Origin: Anoplopoma fimbria
Lineage: Eukaryota > Chordata > Actinopteri > Perciformes > Anoplopomatidae
NCBI RefSeq assembly: GCF_027596085.1
Contig: NC_072465.1
Span: 9,596,553-9,660,552 of the forward strand
Reading direction: 5' to 3'
DNA: 64,000 nucleotides
Below the pieces are notes generated by a model. That model ran no database searches, had not been told where the DNA came from, and saw only the letters and a program-made list of their open reading frames with translations. Numbering within the stretch: the first letter of the stretch is position 1; the number at the start of each line of letters is the position of its first letter. This document shows positions 35,701 through 48,048 of the stretch, piece by piece. Both the position numbers and the translations under genes were made by a program.

Positions 35701-36241
35701 GTTCCAATACACTCACAACATTTGCTTTCTGATTTCATTTAATTCTTCAGTGAAACCACTCAAGAGAGAGAGCACCGGTCCAGCTTTCTCTTCTGGTGCG
35801 AAGGACAGCTAATGAGAGCGTCTGAATAGGTCTAGACTTTGAAGAGCCGCGCCATTCAAGAAAGCAGCTTCCTACTACTTTAAGTCGGTCGGCCCGTCTG
35901 ACACCACACAGGAGTCTAAAGAAACGGAATGAAAGGAGACCTGCGCCATGCCTTCTGAGGAAGAGAAAAAGCAGAGTAAACAACGGGATTTGTAAACAAA
36001 ATGAGAGATGAAACAGCGTTTGACTGTAGTTTCATTATCAGTCCTTGATACTAAAGTATCCCAACATGTTGGGGGGTGAAAAGGTTTGGAATAAAACTAA
36101 GAGCGAGGCGAGAACTGTGTTCTTGACAATTCCCCGGTTCTCTCTCCCCGAACAGAGATGTGCTGACAGTCGTGCAGCTTGAAATGTAAATAGGTCTGAC
36201 ATTAGTATTCAGCCGCCATCCCATATTCTGTTTTTGTTTCT

Positions 36242-36264
36242 GTGTGTGTGTGTGTGTGTGTGTG
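36242..36264 (+). repeat. (TG)n microsatellite
   Basis: About 11 TG units followed by TTTAG and a G run. Confidence 0.9.
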
Positions 36265-36294
36265 TTTAGTGGGGGGGGGGGGGTGAAACAGTAG

Positions 36295-36442
36295 GGAGTT
36301 GGAGTATTTGATCAGACTCCCCTTGGCTCTCAGTAGCAGGAGTTCATCTGCGGGACAGTCGGTAGCGCTGAGCGCATCAGCTCCATTGCAGTGTTTGGCA
36401 GATTTCAGATTTTGGGCATCATGCAAATATGTGTGTGCGTTG

Positions 36443-36500
<58 letters not shown>

Positions 36501-36725
36501 CAGTCAGTGTTTGTTTGTTTGTTTGTTTGTTTGTGTGAGTGTAATTGGGAGCTCCGGCATCTGTCTCCTTACATGTAGCGCTCCTCCATCCCACACATTC
36601 AATACGAGAGATATCAGCGCGACATGCAAACACTAAGCCTCGAAACTCCTACGCAATCCGAGTCAGCTTTAGTGTGTGTGTGTGTGTGTGTGTCTTTCCG
36701 GGCTCTTTTTCTGTCACATTCACCG
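36295..36725 (+). other. Possible non-coding first exon ending in a strong donor
   Basis: A less AT-rich block with CpGs ('cggtagcgctgagcgcatc', 'atatcagcgcgacatgc') ends at CACCG|GTAAGTG (donor at 36726), a near-consensus 5' splice site. It lacks an obvious ATG-initiated protein. It also carries (TG)n and (TTTG)n runs. Without transcripts this is only a candidate. Confidence 0.25.
36445..36534 (+). repeat. (TG)n then (TTTG)n microsatellite
   Basis: About 27 TG units, then 'acagtcag' and a run of TTTG tetramers. Val/Cys-rich frames across it are artefacts. Confidence 0.9.
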
Positions 36726-37019
36726 GTAAGTGAACCCTTGTCCCTGAAAATCCAAATGACACAGTAAACTGTTCTTGTCACCCATAAATCCAGGCAATTA
36801 TCCTGACACACACACACACGAGCAGATACTCTGTGCACGCCAGCATTTCCAATGTATGTGTGCCAGTGTGTTAATCTGGCACCTTTTATGCCTGTTGGCA
36901 GGGACTGAAGAAGAACCAAGAGGAGGAGGAGGAGGGCTGCGGGAGTTTGTTCAAACTCAAGGCCTTACGTGATCCGTAGCGGCTCTATAAATCCTTTAGA
37001 AAACTGTTCAAACTAATTT

Positions 37020-37250
37020 AAACCGCACCTGCAGAAACATTTACTGCAGTGTACAACACTGCACCTTAACAAGTTTCTGTAGTTTTCACAGCATTATTAC
37101 TGTATACTGGACAAATGCTTACTGTAGAACCTATATACAGCATGTTGCTGTAAATCTGCAAAGCATCATGGTCAAAATGAATTCCCGGGTTAATCCTACA
37201 GTAAATTCATTCTACTGTGAATCACAGTACAGTAATTTTGAGTTGGAATT
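37020..37250. repeat. Interspersed repeat rich in 'tactgta'
   Basis: Many copies of tactgta/tacagta motifs in both orientations ('ttactgcagtg', 'attactgtatactgg', 'cctacagtaaattc'). It resembles a palindromic fish MITE. Confidence 0.45.
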
Positions 37251-38479
37251 TTTTTCAGCCGTTTAAACAATAATCACAAATGATGTTTTTGTTCACCTAG
37301 ACAGAAGGGGACATGTCATCTTTAACGCGATACCCTCCGTTGCGTTACATAAAAGAGGAGCGTAGACCATAAATGAATATGCCGATGGACACTTCTCCAA
37401 CACAATTTTGTTGCAAGAGCTACAAAATTTCTGATCAGATTCCACACTTCAACTTCAGCAACAGCAAGGTAACAAAACTCATTATTATTCTTTTGTATTT
37501 CATTGTTGCCAGACATTTTGCACCTTTAGGTTAACTAACCACAGTCTTCTCATGTAAAGTAATAGTTAACGTTACCTGTGTACGTGACTTTAAGAGTGCA
37601 CCGAAAGAGAGAAGTAGGGAGACACTTTCCTGCACTAAGCTAACGTTAGCGATACAAATTTTACCAAAATAGAGTATTTGCACTTAAAATTGTGATATAA
37701 ATCATTTGGCGTCATTAAGTTGATAAACGGCTAAAAGTTAAATGTAAATTGGAAATGAATTGGAATTGTTGTGTCTGACACCGACACCGTTTATGTGTGT
37801 GTTGGTGTGCTGGCTAGCTAACGCTAGCTCCATTTGGATAAGTGTTGTCAATCTTTTGTTTTCTAACCGTATGTTAATAATAACCTGTAAATAATGCTTA
37901 AATTTAAAATAATCACCTTCAGTGATGAAGGTCACATGTTTTTTTTTTAAGAATAACAGAGTTTATTACAGAACCAGCTCCTAATGTTAACCTGTACCTT
38001 TAAATACATTTTGGAAAATGTTTTTTAATGCAACATGAATTATTATATTATTATTATTATATTATTATAGTGAGTGTTGTTTATACTATAAATTTAAAAG
38101 ATACCAGTACCTATAGGTCCTAGCCACCATGATGTCATATAGTTGTATTCATAATGTATATATCATTTTTTTTTTATAAGGAGACACATTACATTTTTAT
38201 TTGAATGTTTATTTGATTTTAAACATGTTTTTTTTTCATTTTTAAAGATTTTGAATGTTTATTTGATTTTAAATTTAATGATTTTTTTTTTGGGGGGGGG
38301 GCTGATTTTATTAATTTGAATTTGACAGGGTTATCTTGTCTTGAAGTCGGAGAAAGAAAGTCTAACAGAAAGACTGCATTACAAACTGGGAGCATGGGGT
38401 TTAAGAAATGTGGGTGTTTGTCAGGCTGGAGGGGTCTGATGCAAGATGCTATCCAGTTGCATTTTTGGATGGTGAGGCA

Positions 38480-38700
38480 CCTTCATTTATGTAGCACATT
38501 TTAAACACTAAAGCGATTCAAAGTGCTTCACATAGGCAAACAGTAGAAGAGTTAGAATTGCATTTTAAAAGAATAAGCAAAAAAACTAACAAATTTGATA
38601 AAATGAAATGAAATAAGATAAGATTATCCTTTATCAGTCACAAAGCGGGGAAATCTGCAGTATTACCTCAGCAAAGGGGATAGTATAAAATCAAATATAA
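38480..38700 (+). repeat. Old interspersed repeat fragment
   Basis: 'agcgattcaaagtgcttcac' and 'ttatcagtcacaaagcgggg' match sequence types common at LINE 3' ends in fish. Boundaries are uncertain; related material may continue toward 39260. Confidence 0.4.
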
Positions 38701-39409
38701 TACATAAGTAATTAAACAGTTAAGGTGTATTAATAAGTAAACCTAACTAAAACTAAAACAAGATATAATCGTACTGGATGGTTGAGCTCACATGACTGCA
38801 CATATAATGTATGAAATGTTGATATTGCATATATGATTACAGATAGAACAGAAATACAGTAAAAGTGCAGCAATGAGCTGTAAGTTGCCCCACACGCAAG
38901 AAAGGAAATAAAATTATGTGGCCATAATTCAGTTAAAAGCATAACATAAAGATCATAAGGCGAGATAACATCATAAATCAAAAAAGGACTTGTAGCACAG
39001 CTACCTGGGGGACTAGACTCAACATGTCGTGGAAGTGGTAACAGATAAGCCTGGTTTGATGAGGGCAGAGAGCAGAGTGGAACATTTTCTTTCTTTTACC
39101 GATGAACACAGAAATAGAGAAATAGAGAGACACTGGGTCCTTGTGGACCTAACAGATATATGTGAGAGTTTGCTGTATTTTGTACATAATCAGTTGTGCT
39201 AACTGGACATGCTGTGCTTTTATCGGGGTGGAGTGAGGATTCAGCAAGTCAATGACGGCGTAAAACAGAGCAGTCAATAAAACTATTTTTTTTTATTATG
39301 AATGACCGCAACCACAAGAGTCCCTTAAGCATAGAGTCATTAATGTGCACCACAAACATTAGGCTGATGGGTGCAGCAGTATGCAAGGTCAGCCCTGGAC
39401 AGACAGATA

Positions 39410-39411
<2 letters not shown>

Positions 39412-39482
<71 letters not shown>

Positions 39483-39486
39483 ACAC
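39412..39486 (+). repeat. (CA)n microsatellite
   Basis: More than 30 CA units with one interruption (cata) near the end. Confidence 0.95.
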
Positions 39487-40639
39487 GACTGAACACCTGA
39501 TCCCTTCCGGACTCATGCCTTGTGGCGATAAAAAATTGTGTTTTGAGTCCCAGTGATTTATAAGTATCTGAGATCCACTATCCTCTGTCCATAACTTTAA
39601 GCAGGAAAAAAACAAGGACATCAACAAAAGAAGGCTCAAGCAGCAAAGAGTCTGCCCTGTGAGAAAGCAGGAAGATTAGGATTCAGCATTTTTGGAGCTT
39701 GACCCATATTAAGAAACTTAAAGTCAGGACACTGCTGCATTGTCTTTAAACCCTTTTATTCCCCTTTCAAGTCCCAAACTGTTAGGAAGTGCGATAAAAA
39801 AATTCTGCAAATCATGCAAAAAGAACATTTCAATTATAGAACAAAACAAACGGGCAGCAGATGGTGTCTCAGAAAAAAGGTGTATGAGGAACAAGGAACA
39901 AGCAAGGTGACTCTAGAGATGAAATATGATGAAAGTCACATGTAACAATTAGTATTTTGTGAGCTAAAGAGAAATCCAATTTAAATGTGTGTAACAGGGA
40001 TGATTTGAATTAGCTGAATGTAATCTAGTTAAATTACACAGAGACAGTCCCGGTATGAGATGCATGTTAATAAGACGTAAAGAGAAGCAGGAGGATTTGA
40101 GTTCTCTTATGGGAACCTCTGTGTTCAGAAGTCGTTCCTGATTAATATCAGGATTACAGCTGGGTATTAGTGAGGATATGTGTGATTTGCAATTATGCAG
40201 CATTGCTGTATTCAAGTCACATGGGCAGCGTTTTGGTTTGGGGCAATGTCACTCCTGTTATCAGATAATTCCCTCCCCATAAAAGTTAATGCATGGGTTG
40301 AATTTATATTCACAATTTCCATAGTCCATCAGACAATGGTACTGTTTTGTTTCTGTCTTTACCTTTTATCAGGGTTCCATGTTTGTGTATTGTAAATGTA
40401 TTTTTAATCAAATGAGATAAGATGTAAGTCAGGACCCACAGATCTAATTAAAAACTTGGACAATATATGTGTCCATGATGATCTTTTGGGGACAATATAA
40501 AGTCTAGAACAGTTCAGCATTATTTGAATTTGAAGAAGATGAAATTTTACATACAGGGATTATTCTCCATTGGGGCTGTGGACAAAGTAAGCCTTAGCAT
40601 ACAAAACTTGGTAGTTAAAGGATTAGGCTGGTGTTATTG

Positions 40640-41045
40640 TCATAGACTGTAATTAAGAAATGGACGGAGCCACTGTGACGTCACCCATTGGTTTGTAGAT
40701 TGAAGCCTCAAATTTGTCATTTTGGCTCTTGCCATCTTGCATTTTTGGAACCAGAAATGACATGAGAGGAGCTAATTATTTTGTAGTCTATTTGACTCTA
40801 AATGGACCATAATTTACTAAATTAACATCTGTATTGAAGAAGACTTGAAACTAGAGATTGAGACCATAAACTCATGTTTACAATATTTACTGAGGGAATA
40901 AATCAAGTGAGAAGTAGAGTCATTTTCTCATAGACTTCTATAGAACCAGAGGAGTCGCCCCCTGCTGGCCTTTAGAGAGAATGCAGGTTTTAGACACTAC
41001 GGCATTGACTTCACGTTTCAGAACCGAAGGTTGCCACCTGGTTAT
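40640..41045 (+). repeat. Interspersed repeat family A, copy 4
   Basis: 'gtgacgtcacccattggttt' near the start, then 'tctatttgactctaaatgg', 'cataaactcatgtttacaa' and a 'gttgccacctgg' end. Internal deletions relative to copies 2 and 5. Confidence 0.85.
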
Positions 41046-42910
41046 TCTCGATTTTTCTTAAAGTCAACAAATCTCTTGAAAAGACAAAAACGAACAAAAA
41101 TCCTCAACTTCATTATTGATTAATCCGTGTTTTGTTTTTGTTAAATTACCAATATTGTTTTTTTAATTCATTGATTGTTGTGGTTTTTCCACCATTGTAT
41201 TTGCTATTAATTATTTATTTTTTATATTCTTTTAAGCCGTTAGCTTGCTGGCTACGTAGTTCACCCATTTGCCCTTCAAGTAGGCCTTGCATCATCAATA
41301 CTTCAGCGCCTCCTATATTGTGAGGGTGTACAGAGGAATGTCATTGTACCCCTTCCTGGTGTGATTGAATGTCTCAAAACCTTCAGATTTCCTCTGTCTG
41401 AGTCACTCAGCCCCAAGCTCAATAGTTCCTTCTGAGGAGGCAAAACTTTCGGAATATAGTTCAGTTGCTAAGTCATTTCCCAAATCAGCTGGTCACTGTA
41501 GTTTTAAGCACATGTTACTCAAACAGGAGGGAAAAGTGCATTTGTAAGGGACTATTTTCAACAGCGGATTAATACACATTTGGTGCTCTAGCGACATTTG
41601 GGGCAGCAGGACGGTGTATGTGGGACTGAGTCAAAATAAACAGCAGCGTGTGTGCCTGTGTTCATGGGGATGATGCGTTTTTTAATAGTTTGTGGACAAA
41701 GATGGAGCTCCATGGCACAGAGGAAGAAGTTCCATCAGAATTTTATACACAGATAGTACTCGTTAGCCGATTTATTCATTGTTGGTTTGGCTCTTTTCAT
41801 TTAGATTTTTGACAAAAACTACTTTGCCAGCAGTTTAAGCAGTTGAGTGCATATCAGTCTGTGGCTTGTGTTTGTGTGTTTGTTTGTGTGTGTGAGTGTC
41901 TGTCAAGATTACAGCTGCAGACAACCTCTGAGCATCTCCTTTTCTGTGATTCTTACTGGATGTGTTACAAGTCAGCATCTGTGTCAACCACGGCAGATGG
42001 CAATGGTGACTGTCGACATCCAGATCGAGGGTAAAAAGAGTCGGTTAACCCAGTGTGTGTGCGTGTGTGTAAAAAGACAGCAGCGAGCGTGTGCATACTC
42101 CAGCGCCTCTTGATGCTGCATATGTCTCCTCCCCCTCCCATGGTGAGAAGCTCATCATCAGAATAGCTCTCTCTCCTCTTTTTCTCCCCCGCCTCTCTCT
42201 CTCTCTCTCTCTCTCCACACTTGTTGAGGAGCTGTCATCTCTTTCTCTCCACTCCCTCCCTTCCCGCGCTCTGTCATCTTTCCAACGTGGCTGCAGGGGC
42301 GGATCAAAGCCGAGTGGAGGCGTAGGGAAATGGGGGGGGGATAGAGAGAGGGAAGAGCAGGATGAAGTGGGAGTATTTCTGGTTGGTTTTTTTTAGGGGT
42401 GAAAGAGAGGACAGGGTGGCTCTGTGACACACATACAACCAGCCCCCCGCTGAAATATGCTGCTATAAGGAACTGAGGTTGGAGCTGCTGCTGCAACCCA
42501 GCTGAACGTATGCAGACACCACTGACAAAAACAAGCGCATATTCATCGTGAACATATATAAGGCTTAAAATCAATATCACAGACTATTTAAACGGTACGG
42601 AGGACTTGGAAAAAAACAGCTTCCGTCAACCAGTTTGATCCTGTGAGAAAGGTTAAATCAACAGAGCTGGCACTCTTCCAGAAGGCATTATCATTACAGA
42701 TCTGCTCACACACACACTCAGACAGACACGGGGGAGGTGTGTAGTGATGACTTTATTATGTTTCCCCCCCCGCACAAGTTCAGTGCAGTTCTTTTTCTCT
42801 GCCACAAGGTGACAGCGTTGGATGATCTGAACACACGCTGCTAAATTACAGGACCTCTCATGTTTGACCCAGTAAATCACCTCATACGACACCGGGAATG
42901 GTTAATGTTA

Positions 42911-42995
42911 ATGTTACTATTTTCTATCATGATATTTGCGTGCCTAAAATGGTGTTACACATGAATTATAACACCATTTTAGGCATAGTAACATG
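42911..42995. repeat. Strong inverted repeat, 17-bp perfect arms
   Basis: Arms 42941-42957 ('tgcctaaaatggtgtta') and 42969-42985 are perfect inverted complements around an 11-nt loop. A second pair, 'atgttactat' (42911-42920) and 'atagtaacat' (starting at 42985), extends it outward with a bulge. Confidence 0.9.
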
Positions 42996-43635
42996 GCTCT
43001 ATTGCAAAAGCATGGATGTCAAAAAAGAAAACTAAGAAATCCAATCCACAAATATTTTATAGTCACAAACAGTTGCACATTATATTCTCCTGTTTCTATT
43101 TTTTTGGAGTCAGGAAGTTCATGTGGGAAAAAGTTTTCATGCTGTTGTCAGTTGTATGTAAGAACACTCACCATTCAAGTACATTAAGTACTGTCCTTAA
43201 GTACTAGGGTGAATGTGGAGCTTTCGGTTGTCTTATTGCCTTGCTTGTGCTGCTTTGTGTGTCAACCCATTTATAAACTCTGTTTTTAAAGGTGCTATAT
43301 AAAAAAGTTATTATACGTTGTAAGTTAAGTTATTATTTTGATTAACTGAGATGTTCAAGTATTTTCATTTTATGTTACCACATAGTAAATTTGGCTTGCA
43401 GCATGGCAAAAAGAGACACACCATACCAGAATCATCTATCAATAAAACTATTTTAGAGAAAGAAATATCACAGATAAAGAGAAGAAATATAATTTAGAAA
43501 GAGTAACATACAATAATGACAAAGAGATGAAAAAGAGACAGTGAATAAAAACAGGTAAAACTGACAAACAAGAACAAGTTAAAAACAATAACTGTATAAT
43601 GGTCTTTTTTTGAAGCTGCAAAGGGTGAAAATAAG

Positions 43636-44190
43636 TTGCTTGATTGCAAATTAAGTAAATTCATTTCACGTTCTAAAAATAAATGTGTGAATCTGTTGCA
43701 CCTTGCTCTGGGAAGTCTATATCTCTGCCCCGGGGGAAGCAGCTCGAACTCTTTGTTGCAGGTGTCATTGGCAATTATGTTTGCCTTTTGCTCGACGACT
43801 CTATTAAAAATGTCTGAGAGTGAGGAGAGCTGCTCGGTGATGATCTAACCGACTAACCTTTTTTCAACTTGGCTTTGACTTTTACATTACTTCACCTTGC
43901 TTTGAAAGATTTGTAAAATATGGTCATCAGTTTAATTAATATCAAAAACATTTTGCCTGTCTGGTTGCTTCTAATTTGTATAAGTGTCCAAGTCCATGAT
44001 TGTTCCCATGGTAATTGCAACTTTTCACAGTGTCCACTATTCGTCCTCTGATGATAGTGTCCGTGGAGGGATGTGATGTCCTCCAAAAAGCAATGACCAT
44101 GTCATTTGTTTTGGTGATATTCATCTTCAAGCATAGCAGGCACTTGAGAAAGTCATCTTCTTCATGGCCATGTCCACACTCCCCCCTCCA
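43636..44190 (-). mobile_element. LINE remnant (Rex1/L2-like RT 3' end), minus strand
   Basis: Read on the minus strand, 44130-43890 gives degenerate RT sequence with MNITKTNDMVI and IIRGRIVDTV, as in Rex1/L2-type LINEs. Further on, 43850-43640 gives a typical C-terminal end (FELLPPGQRYRLPRA, then NRFTHLFLERE and LLN). It is frame-broken and truncated at both ends. Confidence 0.7.
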
Positions 44191-44491
44191 AGCACAGCGC
44201 CAGGGTCGCCTGCAACGATGTGTCTGTCTCTATACTGACTCCTGCAGCGAAAATATCCCAACCTATACTTTCAAATGCAAATCATCTTCTTTCAAGTATT
44301 TCTTAAAATGAAGTTTTATTTTCTTATAATGCAGTATTCTTTCTTCTTCTTATTATTATTCTTATTTGAAAATTATTTATGTATATATGTATGTATATAT
44401 ATAAAAAAAAAATAAAAAGCATAACCCACATACAGACAAGGAGAAGCTGAAATAAAAACGTTCTCAAACACTTGCTAGTCAATTGCCGATC

Positions 44492-44735
44492 CATTACATT
44501 ACATTACAGTCATTTAGCAGACGATCCAAAGCTGTAGTAATTCCATATCATTCACCCATTCACACACTGATGACAGGGCTACCATGCTCCACCATCACTC
44601 TAACTAACATTCATGCAACATCCAGTCCACACCGATGGCAAGCCTTCGGGGCAACTTGGGGTTAAGTGTCTTGCCCAAGGACACATCGACTTACATCGAA
44701 CCACCGACCCTCTGATTGGAGAACTACCTTGTCTC
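44492..44735 (-). repeat. Composite SINE-like repeat fragment
   Basis: The first part (44492-44530) repeats the 'cattacattacagtcattta' block of 8364-8412. The second (44551-44735) is an inverted, shortened relative of 62534-62800 ('gggttaagtgtcttgcccaa', 'gaccctctgattggag'). Confidence 0.75.
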
Positions 44736-45059
44736 CACTCAAAATAAAACATTCATACACAGTCTTTAAAAATACAGGAAAGAATTTGGTTAGGTTTGGG
44801 CTACAAAACTACTTGGTCAGGTTGAAGAAAGAGATTGTGGTTTGGGCTATACATAGGCTTACTTAGCTAGGTAGGCTACATTATGTACGCAATGTAGTTA
44901 CATAACCTACATAATTTAGTTAGTAGTCCACATTACATTTGCAATATATTGTATGTATCTTAAAATAAGTAAACCTTGACTTATGGTTTCACACGGGACA
45001 CAATCTGCTGTCTATAGGGTGAAAGTCCTGTGTTTTCATTCTTGATTTTATATTCTTAC

Positions 45060-45300
45060 AAATCAAACAAATCCACATCTTATTTCACAGAAATTATACC
45101 CACTGCAAGAGACCACACATGAGGAGCTACAGCTGTGGACGTTTGGGGAGTCCACTTGAGCAAACTTTATCAACCCAAATTTACCCAGAGAGTGTGTTCT
45201 TCGATGGATGTTCTCAGTCCCCGATGGGGCTGACACACTTGTTCTGGTCATGCCCTAGATGAGTTATATTTTAGAAATCATTTCCGAGGTTTCAATTGCC
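45060..45300 (+). mobile_element. L1-like LINE C-terminal fragment
   Basis: In one plus-strand frame around 45220-45255 it reads MGLTHLFWSCPR, the Leu-Thr-His-x-Phe-Trp-x-Cys-Pro signature at the C-terminus of fish L1/Tx1-type LINE ORF2. Flanking codons are eroded. The AT-rich tail to about 45840 may be its 3' end. Confidence 0.55.
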
Positions 45301-46627
45301 AGATTTGGTACTGCATGACCTCAAAACAGACCAATGTAGGAGACTATCATCAAAGTGGAGGCCAACAGCTGTTTAACTTTGGAGGTCTTTGATGCATACC
45401 AGACCTCCCATAAACCCAATGACTTTAACTGAGTCAGGCCCTCACGTCAATCCTCCAACTTCCTGTCTCAATTCAAATAATTGCTATAAATTCAAAATTA
45501 CTGAACTGGACATGGTTTGCCCATTGGGCTTTGACAGGTAACCTTATTGTCTCGCCTTCAAAGCAGTATTACTTCAGACTTTTTTTTGTTGAAAAAAAGG
45601 TAGATTTTGTAAGAGAGTTTTTTTTCTTCACAATACGCAGTGACAGTTACCTAATCTTACTAATCGTACCAGTTAGGAGCCAAATAATTTTACTTCAAGG
45701 TTCAGAGCTGGATGAATTTCATAAAACTTTTTGCGGGCTGAAAGTTTTTTCTGATTATATACAACAACAACAACAAAAGTTTTTAAGACATTGCAACAGT
45801 GAATGGGAAAGGCCTGGGTGTGCTTGAAATAAACTTTTTTGCGAAAAATAAAGTCTCACAAGGGCAGCGGTCTCCTGGGTGAAAGCCCAGCCGTAATGAC
45901 ATTCTCCCTTTGCAGACTTTATTGGTCTTTTTACTTCTTCACCTGACTTCCTCCTTTACTCCCTCCATAACTCTGGTCACATGGAGCGTCATACGATCAT
46001 TTGATGCGTAGGGCCACTGACCAAGCTGGTCCAGTCTAGGCTGGCACACATTATGACAGCCTCTCCTCTATTTTGTTTGGTGCTGCATAAAGTGGGTGTG
46101 AATGTTCGATTGGTGATTGTAAGAACATTGTCGGACACAGCCTCCCCCCCTCCCCCCCACCTCTAAAGACATCAGAAAGGTATTAGAGGAGGGGGTTAGT
46201 CAATACAACAAGCACTTTGTTTGAAGCAGTTTATTGTCGACCACCACTTTATTGGGGTGTTGATCGTTGCAGGTTCAGATCTATCTATCTCTTATTTTGT
46301 AACGCATTAACCGATTTTGAGATCAGGTAAGATGGTCTGCGGAGCCTCCCTTCCTTTTCAGGCCATAAAAAAACCTATAGGTAGTGTGAACTCCAGAATA
46401 TATAAGGTCAACTATCTAACTGACTCAATATGTCAAATAGTATTATCAATGGAACCTTCAGTTGTTGTTTTTTTCACCTCAGTGTCCCTGTATTGTATCT
46501 CTTGTTATTTACATTTTCAGGGTATATTATTATGACATCATTGTCATCAGATACATAATACATTTATACATCCAACGCCTCATAAATATAGTGTGATCCA
46601 TTTTCAATAAGTTGGATGAAACTAATC

Positions 46628-47117
46628 CATAAATTGTATATAAGAAGTGAACGTAGTCAACGTGATGTCACACACTGGTTTGTGGACTGACGTTTTGAAG
46701 CCATCTGTCGCCATGTTGTTGTTTTTCGCAACCTATGAACGGAAGTTACCATATTTGGAATGCGGAGGAGTGATGTGGTGACGCTGGATACAGCTCTGGT
46801 AGCGGCAGCGACCTGTCAATCACAGTAAGCCCGTCCTAAAGCACACCCTGCTTTATGGTCTATTTGACTCTAAATGGACCATAATTTACTAAATGAACAT
46901 CATGCTGTATTGAAGAAGACTTGAAACTAGAGATTGAGACCATAAACTCATGTTTACAATGTTGACTGAGGGAATAAATCAAGAGAGAAGTAGAGTCATT
47001 TTCTCATAGATCAAATTTCTTGCAACCAGAGGAGTCGCCCCTTGTTGGTCAGTAGAGAGAATGCAAGTTTTAAAACACTTCCACATTGGCTTCACTCGGC
47101 ATAACCAGAGGTTGCCG
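46628..47117 (+). repeat. Interspersed repeat family A, copy 5 (longest)
   Basis: About 490 bp, from 'attgtatataagaagtgaac' through 'gtgatgtcacacactggttt', 'ggaagttaccatatttggaa' and the shared core, to 'ccagaggttgccgcc'. Useful as the reference copy. Confidence 0.88.
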
Positions 47118-47823
47118 CCCCAAGCTTATTTAGAATTGCACTGGGCATGAGTCAGGGTGCACCCAGCCACCACACAGCTAATACACATAGTAACCTAGTA
47201 AGGACTAATTTAACATCTTTAAGTCATTTAAATATGATGCTTGCTGAATAAAGTAAATCTGATAACACATGTGCATGTGAGCAAAACTGACGGAATGGGA
47301 AACTAAGTCCAAAGATGGAGCCGGTGTGAGCGCAGGAACTCATCCACAGAGTGGCAAAGTTTTCCAAGACTTGGTTGGAGGAACAAAGAGGTCCATAGTT
47401 CAGCGCGGACTGCAGCTCTCTCCAAGCTTCCGGTGGCAACCTGTCTCACCGTTGGCATCGAGCTATAAAGCTGTCACACCGTCTGACAGCCACAGACTGC
47501 TGAGAGCAGACACGCTGCTGCTGCTGCTGCTGGGTGAAGGAACATGGTGTGAAAAGTGCAATGCAATAGTACGATGTGAGCATAACGTTTTTTGTTGTTG
47601 TTATTATCTAATATTCAGCCTACACGGTTGTACACTGTCCCCCAGTGGGAGATGCATTATTAAAAAACAAGATTACTTGATTGCCTTGAATACTGATTGC
47701 TATTGTGCATGCAGTGGATGCAGTATGCTGCGAGTTGTATTTTGATTGTGCGTGGTGGAGCAGGACTTCTGTCATGCTGTGCAACTAATTATAAATGACC
47801 TCCTCTGCAGAACTCATCATTTC

Positions 47824-47827
<4 letters not shown>

Positions 47828-47908
<81 letters not shown>

Positions 47909-47995
47909 ATTACTGTGGCGGTGGTTACCTCAGGAGCACGATAGGTAGGTCAAGGTTAAAAATGAAGAGGAGGACATTAGCGCGTAGTCGTAGCC

Positions 47996-48045
<50 letters not shown>
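47828..48045 (+). repeat. (TG)n and (TC)n microsatellites
   Basis: (TG)n at about 47828-47907 and (TC)n at about 47997-48045, with 90 bp between. They keep open a false 101-codon frame. Confidence 0.95.

Positions 48046-48048
<3 letters not shown>

Noticed and set aside
36202..36633. 143-codon minus-strand frame
   Set aside because: His/Thr runs come from (CA)n microsatellites; the rest has no recognisable domain.
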